From DATJUF01 sp035524095 (lineage in GTDB: Bacteria; Desulfobacterota; Binatia; Binatales; Binataceae): a stretch of DNA of 10,211 nt. The stretch covers positions 1-10,211 of the forward strand of contig DATKPK010000214.1 in NCBI GenBank assembly GCA_035524095.1, read 5' to 3'. The notes beneath the pieces are model-generated. The model was given only the letters and a program-made list of their open reading frames with translations. It had not been told where the DNA came from and did not search any database. Shown here piece by piece: positions 1 to 5,811 of the stretch. Position 1 is the first letter of the stretch. The number at the start of each line of letters is the position of its first letter. A program made the position numbers and the translations under genes.

Positions 1-1
1 G

Positions 2-37
2 GACCAGTTGCTAGACCCTGACTTCCTACCTGAATGA
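2..37 (+). CDS. Possible C-terminal tail of an upstream gene (partial)
   Basis: Only the second forward frame is open from the window edge. It reads eleven codons (DQLLDPDFLPE) and stops at TGA 35-37, which overlaps an ATG at 34-36. The peptide looks plausible as the acidic end of a protein, and the ATGA overlap would fit an operon leading into the CoA-ester lyase gene. Eleven codons are too few to identify a family, and an open stretch this short is common by chance. It is listed only as a possible partial gene. Confidence 0.2.
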   Translation, partial: DQLLDPDFLPE

Positions 38-94
38 CCGCCGCCCCACGCTTGCTGCTCTACGCCATCGGGTCTAATGGTGCTAAAACTACCA

Positions 95-114
95 ACGGCG
101 ATTTTGCCGTGGAG
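95..114 (+). promoter_or_regulatory. Small hairpin followed by Shine-Dalgarno of the CoA-ester lyase
   Basis: A 5-bp stem (ACGGC 95-99, GCCGT 106-110) with a GATTTT loop ends directly before GGAG at 111-114, which is six bases from ATG 121. The ribosome binding site decides the start of the gene. This is the best-formed Shine-Dalgarno before a normal start codon in the window. Whether the hairpin folds or matters is unknown, because a 5-bp stem can arise by chance. Confidence 0.4.
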
Positions 115-120
115 ATTGCT

Positions 121-1020
121 ATGGTGCGCCGTGCCAAACCCATCCGTTCCGCTCTATTTGTTCCCGGTAACCGCGAGGACCGGATGCTCAAAGCGCCGCG
201 CTTCGGCGCCGATGCCCTGATTCTCGACCTCGAGGACGCAGTTGCACTGCCCGACAAGCCATCCGCCCGCGGCACCGTCCGCAAGGCCGTCGAAGAGCTG
301 GATAAAAGCGGCCAGACTGTCCTTGTCCGGGTCAACGACCTCGAAACTGAACTTACATGGGCCGATCTCGACGCCATCGTATGCAAAGAACTCTACTGCG
401 TGATGCTACCGAAGGTCACCGGCCCCGAGGACGTCAAAAAAGTTGACGCGGTGCTCGAATTCCTTGAACGCAAACACGGCATCCCGGTCGGCTCGATCCT
501 GATCGATCCCGTCCTCGAAACCGCGCAGGGGATGCGCCAAGCCTACGAAGTGGCGTTAGCCTCGCCGCGAGTCGCCCATCTCGGCGGCATCACTGGCAAA
601 GACGGCGACATCGCGCGCGCCATCGGCTTCCAATGGACTCCCGAAGGCCACGAAGCTTTCTTCTACCTATCGAAGGTGCTGCTCGACGCCCGCGCTGCAA
701 ATGTCCCCTATCCGATCGGCGGCCGCGGATGGTGGGACATCACCGATCTCGGTGGCCTCCGCGAAGAAGCCGTCCGCACGCGCAACTTCGGCTACACGGG
801 GATGCTTCTCATACACCCGTCGCACGTCGCCATTGTCAACGAGGTTTTCACTCCGACCAAAGAGCAAATCGCGCATTGGAAGGAATTGATCGCTGCGGTG
901 GAGGAATGCGAGCGAAAGGGCCAATCGGTCGTGACCTTCAACGGCATGATGGTCGATACGGCTCACGTCAAAGTCGCTCAAGATCTGTTGAAATGGGCGT
1001 CAGAGCTCGGCGTCGCGTAG
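121..1020 (+). CDS. HpcH/HpaI aldolase / citrate lyase beta-subunit-like CoA-ester lyase
   Basis: This is a CitE-like TIM-barrel lyase of 299 residues, expected to cleave or form C-C bonds in (hydroxy)acyl-CoA esters such as malyl-, methylmalyl- or citramalyl-CoA with Mg2+. Visible family motifs are LFVPGNRED (residues 12-20), the acidic LDLEDAV (35-41) with likely metal-binding Glu38/Asp39, the RVN arginine (Arg70), LETAQG with Glu133, the Asp-containing GKDGDIARAIG (159-169), and the C-terminal GRGWWDI and IHPSHV segments typical of malyl-CoA-lyase-like members. I chose ATG 121 because GGAG (111-114) lies six bases upstream and the family N-terminus begins here. An in-frame ATG at 34 would add 29 residues that do not resemble the family. 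The substrate cannot be set from sequence, and no pathway partner is visible. After the TAG stop the same frame stays open to TAA 1123-1125 (see findings). Confidence 0.85.
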   Translation: MVRRAKPIRSALFVPGNREDRMLKAPRFGADALILDLEDAVALPDKPSARGTVRKAVEELDKSGQTVLVRVNDLETELTWADLDAIVCKELYCVMLPKVTGPEDVKKVDAVLEFLERKHGIPVGSILIDPVLETAQGMRQAYEVALASPRVAHLGGITGKDGDIARAIGFQWTPEGHEAFFYLSKVLLDARAANVPYPIGGRGWWDITDLGGLREEAVRTRNFGYTGMLLIHPSHVAIVNEVFTPTKEQIAHWKELIAAVEECERKGQSVVTFNGMMVDTAHVKVAQDLLKWASELGVA

Positions 1021-1121
1021 GGCCCGCGTTACGAGCCGAGCGCCGGCGGGTTCACCAGAGCGCACCTCGGACTTTCGAATCGCGCCGAAGAATTTGAAGC
1101 CCGCTATCGCGAGGCGGTAAC

Positions 1122-2267
1122 CTAAAGGAACTCTGCGAAAACCGAATCGCCGAGTTCCAATCCGCGCTCGCTCAGTCTAATTCGCTCGTCGTCGCGAACC
1201 AGCAGGCCGCCATCGACGAGTCGCGCTGCACGACCGCCGAAAATCTCGTCAAAGCTACGCATGAAGCGCTGCTCAAATTCCGCAAGCCGAAAGCCGTCGA
1301 TTAGTCGCAGATTCAAGAACACAAACTCCCCCGCCGCAATCGTCGTGTCGATCGTTTCGTTGCCCGCCTCGGCGTTTCCGTTGATGGCAGCAGCGATATA
1401 GCGTGCTGGCGACCGTTCATTCCACCATCGGCGGCCACCCGCCCCATCGCGTGCAAAACTATGCGCCCCGGCACCGATTCCGAGATAACTCTCCGCATGC
1501 CAATAAGTCAGGTTATGCTCGCACTCGCGCCCTGGCTTCGCGTAGTTGGAAATCTCGTACATCTCGAAGCCGCGCCGAGGCAATTCTTCTCGTACCGCGG
1601 CGTACATCGTAGCTTGGTCGTCATTCGGTAAGGGCTTGATTTTTCCGCGCCTCAATTCCGTATACAAGACCGTCCCTTCCTCGAAGGTCAGGTTGTATGC
1701 CGACACGTGATCCGGTTTGAGCGCGGCGACTTCTTCGATATCGTGCATTACATCGTCGACCGTCTGCCCCGGCACTGCAAAAATGAGGTCGAGATTCAGC
1801 CGCTCGAATCCCGCCCGATGCGCGAGCTGCGCTGCGATTCGCGTCTCCTCCGCACTATGTATCCGCCCGAGAAATTTCAACGTCTCAGGTTTGAATGACT
1901 GCGCTCCAAAACTCAGCCGATTCACCCCCACCGCGCGGAACCCACTGAGCTTCGCGAGATCGACCGTACCCGGATTCGCTTCCAGTGTTATCTCCGCCTC
2001 GGCCTCTATTCCGAATCGATCGACGGCTGCGTTCAGAATTTTTCCGATCGAGCCAGGACTGAAGAGCGATGGCGTTCCGCCACCGAAAAATATCGTTCTT
2101 ATCTTCTCACCACTCCACTGCGAATCCCCCGCGCGACTCACCATCTCGGCGCACAGCGCCCTCGCATATTCCTCCTCAGGCCAACTCGCCGCTGCATGCG
2201 AATTGAAATCGCAGTATGGGCACTTCGACTGACAATAAGGAATATGAATATAGAGTGAGAAACTCAT
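1122..2267 (-). CDS. hemW: HemW-type radical SAM protein (heme chaperone, formerly coproporphyrinogen III oxidase-like)
   Basis: The 381-residue protein matches the usual HemW length. Near its N-terminus it carries YIHIPYCQSKCPYCDF, with Cys12, Cys16 and Cys19 as the radical-SAM CxxxCxxC ligands of a 4Fe-4S cluster. Phe21 stands where true HemN coproporphyrinogen dehydrogenases have a further cysteine, so this is HemW rather than HemN. The SAM-binding GGGTPS motif is at residues 62-67, and a HemN-like C-terminal domain follows. HemW proteins bind heme and are thought to deliver it to respiratory enzymes. ATG 2265-2267 is the start: an AGG (minus strand, 2278-2276) lies nine bases upstream, and TATGAT sits only three bases before the ATG. 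The gene diverges from murJ. Its TAG stop overlaps, on the opposite strand, a TAA that closes the frame of the lyase gene. Confidence 0.92.
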   Translation of the reverse strand: MSFSLYIHIPYCQSKCPYCDFNSHAAASWPEEEYARALCAEMVSRAGDSQWSGEKIRTIFFGGGTPSLFSPGSIGKILNAAVDRFGIEAEAEITLEANPGTVDLAKLSGFRAVGVNRLSFGAQSFKPETLKFLGRIHSAEETRIAAQLAHRAGFERLNLDLIFAVPGQTVDDVMHDIEEVAALKPDHVSAYNLTFEEGTVLYTELRRGKIKPLPNDDQATMYAAVREELPRRGFEMYEISNYAKPGRECEHNLTYWHAESYLGIGAGAHSFARDGAGGRRWWNERSPARYIAAAINGNAEAGNETIDTTIAAGEFVFLNLRLIDGFRLAEFEQRFMRSFDEIFGGRAARLVDGGLLVRDDERIRLSERGLELGDSVFAEFL

Positions 2268-2272
2268 CAGAT

Positions 2273-2301
2273 CATACCTGGGCGTAATCCGAGCATACCA
2301 T
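2273..2301. promoter_or_regulatory. Short hemW-murJ divergent control region with CATACC direct repeat
   Basis: Only 44 bases separate the hemW start from the first possible murJ start. Two CATACC copies lie at 2273-2278 and 2294-2299, 21 bp apart, or about two helical turns. The second copy forms TACCAT (2296-2301), a -10-like hexamer ten bases before the murJ TTG. On the minus strand TATGCT (2297-2292) could serve as a -10 for hemW. I see no good -35 element for either direction, so the promoter calls are tentative. Confidence 0.3.
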
Positions 2302-2311
2302 TATTTCGCCT

Positions 2312-4003
2312 TTGCGCGCGCGCCGTTATACTTTTGACGAGCCGCAAAAAGGGGATTCCACCGTCGCAACTTCAACCAATCCAATCCCAGCCACGCAGAC
2401 CGCGAGCGCGCCGCCCAAAAGCGCGAGCAGCATCACGCCCCACCTGCCGAACATGGCTGGGCTGGTCGCCGCCGGGATCCTTCTCAGCCGGATCGCTGGC
2501 CTGATTCGCGAGAGCATCTTTGCCCATTACCTCGGCAACTCAGCCGCCGCCGACGCCTTCAAAGCCAGCTTCCGCATCCCGAACATCCTGCAAAACCTCT
2601 TCGGCGAGGGCGTCCTCTCCGCCTCTTTTATCCCGGTTTACAGCCGTCTTCTGAGCGAGGGTGACGAAGAGACCGCCGACCTTGTCGCGTGGGCTGTCGG
2701 CGCGATGCTGGCCCTTGCCGTTTCGATCCTCGTTGCCGTTGGTGTACTCGCTGCACCCTACATGATCGACGCGATCGCCCCCGGTTTCCATGGCGACAAA
2801 CGTGAGCTCACGATCCGTCTCGTACGGATTCTCTTCCCCGGCGCTGGACTTCTAGTGATTTCTGCCTGGTGTCTCGGCGTCCTCAACAGCCACCACCGCT
2901 TTTTCGCCGCCTATGCTGCTCCGGTCGCCTGGAACTTAGCGATTATCGCAACCCTCGTATGGTTTGGGCCGCGCAGTTCGCAGGATCATCTTGCCGCGAT
3001 GGTTGCATGCGGCGCTGTTGCCGGCGCTTTCTTGCAAATTCTCGTGCAGCTCCCACAAACCCTTCCCCTCCTTGGACGTATGCGATTTCACTTCGCCCGC
3101 GTAAGCGATTCGCTGCGCGTCGTCTTTAATAACCTCCTGCCGGTAGTCGCTGGACGCGGCGTCGGCCAGGTCAGCGGCTATATCGACAATCTGCTGGCCA
3201 GCCTTCTCCCGACCGGCGCCGTCGCCGCGATCAACTACGCCCAAATCCTCTATCTGCTGCCGATCAGCCTCTTCGGGATGTCGGTCGCTGCCGCCGAACT
3301 TCCGATGATGTCCCGCGCGACTGCCGCCGGCAAAGAACGCACCACCGACGCTCTCCGCGTCCGCCTCAACTCCGGCCTGCGCCAAATCTCCTTCATGGTC
3401 GTGCCGTCGGCCGCCGCCTTTCTCTTCATAGGGGACGTCATCGTCGGCCTGATCTTCCAGTCCGGCAGATTCAGCCACGCCGACGCCCGCTACGTATGGG
3501 GCGTACTAGCCGGCTCCGCCGTCGGCCTCCTTGCCGCCACGATGGGCCGCCTCTACAACTCTTCCTTCTACGCCCTCTCCGACACGCGCACGCCGCTCAA
3601 ATTCGCACTCATTCGCGTGACCCTGACGCTGATTCTGGGCTACCTCTTCGCGATTCAGTTGCCACCGCTTCTCGGCATCGCTTCCAAATGGGGCGTCGCC
3701 GGACTCACGACTTCAGCCGGGCTCGCCGCGTGGGTTGAATTCAGTCTGTTGCGTGCCAGCCTTAATCGTCGATTGGGATGGACGGGGTTGCCACGGCCCT
3801 ATCTTGCGCGTCTGTGGCTGATGGCGCTGATCGCTTCTGCGGCTGCCCTCGCCGTCAAATTCTCGATTCACGCCGGTCCGCGACTGACCGCCCTGGCGGC
3901 AATTCCCGTCTACGGCGCGGTCTATTTGGGGATGGCCTACTGGATGGAGATTCCCGAACTTGATCGCCTCATCGGCTATGCTCGCGGCCGCCTTCGTGCG
4001 TGA
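2312..4003 (+). CDS. murJ: MurJ (MviN) lipid II flippase
   Basis: MurJ moves the peptidoglycan precursor lipid II across the inner membrane. The protein is highly hydrophobic, with repeated helices consistent with the 14-helix MOP-superfamily fold. It carries the family N-terminal signature LSRIAGLIRESIFAHYLG (58-75), Asp81 in ADAF, RIPNILQNLFGEG (88-100), and a GVGQVSGYIDNLLASLLP segment (283-300). Numbering is from TTG 2312, giving 563 residues. That includes a 47-residue Ala/Ser/Pro/Thr-rich leader before Met48 (ATG 2453); from Met48 the length (516) is typical. The start is unsettled: TTG 2312 has no Shine-Dalgarno, ATG 2453 has none either, and the only good one (AAAAGGGG, ending at 2354) points to GTC 2363. 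Several residues known to matter in E. coli MurJ are replaced (see findings). The gene is convergent with hldE and divergent from hemW. Confidence 0.93.
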   Translation: MRARRYTFDEPQKGDSTVATSTNPIPATQTASAPPKSASSITPHLPNMAGLVAAGILLSRIAGLIRESIFAHYLGNSAAADAFKASFRIPNILQNLFGEGVLSASFIPVYSRLLSEGDEETADLVAWAVGAMLALAVSILVAVGVLAAPYMIDAIAPGFHGDKRELTIRLVRILFPGAGLLVISAWCLGVLNSHHRFFAAYAAPVAWNLAIIATLVWFGPRSSQDHLAAMVACGAVAGAFLQILVQLPQTLPLLGRMRFHFARVSDSLRVVFNNLLPVVAGRGVGQVSGYIDNLLASLLPTGAVAAINYAQILYLLPISLFGMSVAAAELPMMSRATAAGKERTTDALRVRLNSGLRQISFMVVPSAAAFLFIGDVIVGLIFQSGRFSHADARYVWGVLAGSAVGLLAATMGRLYNSSFYALSDTRTPLKFALIRVTLTLILGYLFAIQLPPLLGIASKWGVAGLTTSAGLAAWVEFSLLRASLNRRLGWTGLPRPYLARLWLMALIASAAALAVKFSIHAGPRLTALAAIPVYGAVYLGMAYWMEIPELDRLIGYARGRLRA

Positions 4004-4026
4004 GCATTCGAGAATCCACTCGACGC

Positions 4027-4071
4027 AGGTTTGGGCCAGCAGTTGGTCCGTAGCGCCAGTATCTCAAACCT
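4027..4071. repeat. Nested inverted repeat between convergent murJ and hldE
   Basis: AGGTTTG (4027-4033) and CAAACCT (4065-4071) form a perfect 7-bp outer arm pair. Inside, GGGCCA (4033-4038) can pair with TGGTCC (4044-4049), with one G-T wobble and a 5-base loop; it shares base 4033 with the outer arm, so the two cannot both form in full. The right outer arm includes the hldE stop codon (TGA on the minus strand, 4066-4064). Its position between two convergent genes would suit a bidirectional transcription stop, but neither strand has a T-tract, so an intrinsic terminator is not supported. It may be chance. Confidence 0.25.
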
Positions 4072-5647
4072 TCGACTTAGCGCGTCTCTTCTGATTGCTG
4101 GCTGGCCGATTTGAAGCCGATGCCTTCCCGTCATCTCGCACCTGCGCGATTTTCGCGGTTGTGCTGTGTCCCTCCAGGATCGGCGCCAGCGTTACTCTCC
4201 CACCATAGGATTCAACGAAGCGTTGGCCGTCAACGACTTGGCCGGCGTAATCCTCGCCCTTGATCAAAATGTCGGGGCGCACCGTCCGGATAATTTTCTC
4301 GGCACGGGCGTCGTCGAACACCACCACATAATCGACCAGTTCGAGCGCCGCGAGCATCCGCGACCTATCAACCGCGCCATTGACGGGCCGCCCGGGTCCC
4401 TTGAGTTCGCGGACGCTGCGGTCGCTGTTCAATCCCACGACCAGCAAGTCACCTTGCCGCCGCGCATATCCAAGTAGTTGAAGATGTCCCGCGTGCAGCA
4501 GGTCAAAGCATCCATTGGTGAAAACGATCCGGCGCCCCTCACGCCGCGCACGCTCGAGTACGCCACTGATTTCGCCGGCCGATAAAATCTTGCGCTCGTA
4601 AGAATTATCCGGTGAGCGCAGCGCCAGTGCGATATCCTCGCGCGAGATGATCTCGGCGCCGACCCGTCCAACTTCGATTCCTGCCGCCAGGTTCGCAACC
4701 GTCGCCGCTGACGCGAAGCTCAAGCCCGCGATGATCAGGAAGCCAAAAAACGTGAGGACCACATCGCCCGCCGCCGTTACGTCATAAACATCCTTAGGCG
4801 CTGTCGGAACATAGGTATCGGTGCCGTCGGCCTCGGCGAGATACATCCCTTCGCGATCGAGTGTGATTAAGCAGGCCTTGAGTGCCAGCCTCTGCGTAAG
4901 TTTCTCCGCTGCCGCCCGCCATTCACCACGATCGCCGAGCCTCATTCCGGTCGCGACTTCGGTCTCGTAGCGATTCGGCGTTAGCGCGGTCGCGCCCTCA
5001 TAAATTGAAAAATCTTCGGTTCGGCGGGGATCGACGATCACTGGAATCTTACGCCGATTCGCTCCCTCGATCAGCGCGCGCAGCAGTCCCCGCGTCAGCA
5101 AGCCTTTGTTGATATCGGAGACCAGCACGCCGTCGACCTGCTCGAGTTCGTCTTTCAGCCGTGCCTTGAGATTCCGTTCGAGCGACCCATTCAGCGGCGA
5201 CGAATCCTCCTCATCCACGCGTAACAATTGCTGCGTGCCCCGATTCGCCGATTGGACCGAGCCTAGCATCCGTTCTTTGACGATGGTTGGCCGATCAGGA
5301 TCAACCATCAGCGACTTGGTGACGATTCCCAAGTCGCGGAACATCTCCCGCAGAAGTCGTCCATGGCGATCGTCGCCGACCACACTCAAGGCTCGTGGCT
5401 GCGCTCCGAGCGCTCGCAGATTAGCCATCACGAAGCCGGCATTGCCTGGTTTTTCCTCACGGCGATTTACCTTGAGGACGGGGATCGGCGCTTCGGGCGA
5501 TATCCGTTCAACATCACCCCATAGATAACGGTCGAGAATCACTTCGCCGGCCACCAGCACGCGCAGTGATTTGGTGTCAGGGATTTTCAGGGTAATGCCC
5601 GCCGCGTTCCGGGCCTCCGCTTTGATCAATCTCCGTCTCGCAGCCAT
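4064..5647 (-). CDS. hldE: HldE, bifunctional heptose-7-phosphate kinase / heptose-1-phosphate adenylyltransferase
   Basis: HldE makes ADP-heptose for the LPS inner core, phosphorylating D-glycero-D-manno-heptose 7-phosphate and later adding AMP. The N-terminal two thirds is a PfkB/ribokinase domain: AGEVILDRYLWGDVERISPEAPIPVL (about 33-58), KPGNAGFVMANLRALGA (66-82), SDINKG (177-182) and the anion-hole/base segment DVTAAGD (289-295). The C-terminal third is a cytidylyltransferase-like domain with TNGCFDLLHAGH (377-388, HxGH motif), GLNSDRSV, KGPGRPVN and GHSTT. I chose ATG 5645-5647 (527 residues). A TTG two codons upstream is possible but lies two bases from a -10-like element. The length slightly exceeds the roughly 475 residues of E. 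coli HldE, mainly from a basic N-terminal extension and a Lys/Arg/Ser-rich C-terminal tail. It diverges from alaS. The kinase motif has Ala where Gly is usual (DVTGAGD). Confidence 0.93.
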   Translation of the reverse strand: MAARRRLIKAEARNAAGITLKIPDTKSLRVLVAGEVILDRYLWGDVERISPEAPIPVLKVNRREEKPGNAGFVMANLRALGAQPRALSVVGDDRHGRLLREMFRDLGIVTKSLMVDPDRPTIVKERMLGSVQSANRGTQQLLRVDEEDSSPLNGSLERNLKARLKDELEQVDGVLVSDINKGLLTRGLLRALIEGANRRKIPVIVDPRRTEDFSIYEGATALTPNRYETEVATGMRLGDRGEWRAAAEKLTQRLALKACLITLDREGMYLAEADGTDTYVPTAPKDVYDVTAAGDVVLTFFGFLIIAGLSFASAATVANLAAGIEVGRVGAEIISREDIALALRSPDNSYERKILSAGEISGVLERARREGRRIVFTNGCFDLLHAGHLQLLGYARRQGDLLVVGLNSDRSVRELKGPGRPVNGAVDRSRMLAALELVDYVVVFDDARAEKIIRTVRPDILIKGEDYAGQVVDGQRFVESYGGRVTLAPILEGHSTTAKIAQVRDDGKASASNRPASNQKRRAKSKV

Positions 5648-5655
5648 CGCCAAAG

Positions 5656-5684
5656 ATGATACGGAATCCGCAAGATATGTTTAA
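5656..5684 (-). promoter_or_regulatory. Candidate hldE promoter close to the start codon
   Basis: On the minus strand TTAAAC (5684-5679) and TATCAT (5661-5656) are separated by 17 bases. The -10 matches TATAAT at five of six positions, while the -35 is weak (three of six). The -10 ends eight bases before ATG 5647, so transcription would begin at or just before the start codon and leave no room for a Shine-Dalgarno, which is indeed absent. This is inferred from consensus only. Confidence 0.4.
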
Positions 5685-5687
5685 GCT

Positions 5688-5714
5688 GCCCCGCTTAGCT
5701 CCCAGCAGCGGGGC
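5688..5714. repeat. 7-bp GC-rich inverted repeat in the hldE-alaS intergenic region
   Basis: GCCCCGC (5688-5694) and GCGGGGC (5708-5714) are perfect inverted arms around a 13-base spacer. The element lies just upstream of the candidate hldE -35 and about 100 bases before alaS. It could be an operator or an RNA stem in an alaS leader. No T-tract follows on either strand, so it is not an intrinsic terminator. The remaining intergenic sequence (5654-5811) shows no other gene or clear element. Confidence 0.3.
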
Positions 5715-5811
5715 GTGCGGCCGTCGTTTCGGTTCTCTTTAGAGCTCAGCCGATTCGTCAAACACAACAGGAGTGCCGAAACAGCATCAATTAAGCTAGA
5801 CTGAAGTCGGC

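Noticed and set aside
34..120. In-frame ATG at 34 giving a 29-residue longer CoA-ester lyase
   Set aside because: The extra residues do not resemble the family N-terminus, there is no Shine-Dalgarno at 34, and ATG 121 has GGAG at ideal spacing. The ATGA overlap with a possible upstream stop keeps it from being excluded.
633..1097. 154-codon forward frame overlapping the CoA-ester lyase
   Set aside because: It is an arginine-rich shadow frame with no recognisable motif, lying over a clear gene in another frame.
2936..3478. 180-codon reverse frame opposite murJ
   Set aside because: It is an antisense shadow of the murJ coding sequence; its composition follows from the codon bias of the opposite strand and it has no family motif.
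4008..4023. TCGAG/CTCGA hairpin after murJ as a terminator
   Set aside because: It has only a 5-bp stem and no T-tract follows.
5654..5811. T-box or other tRNA-sensing leader before alaS
   Set aside because: No T-box consensus, specifier-type structure or terminator/antiterminator pair is visible, and the lineage appears Gram-negative.
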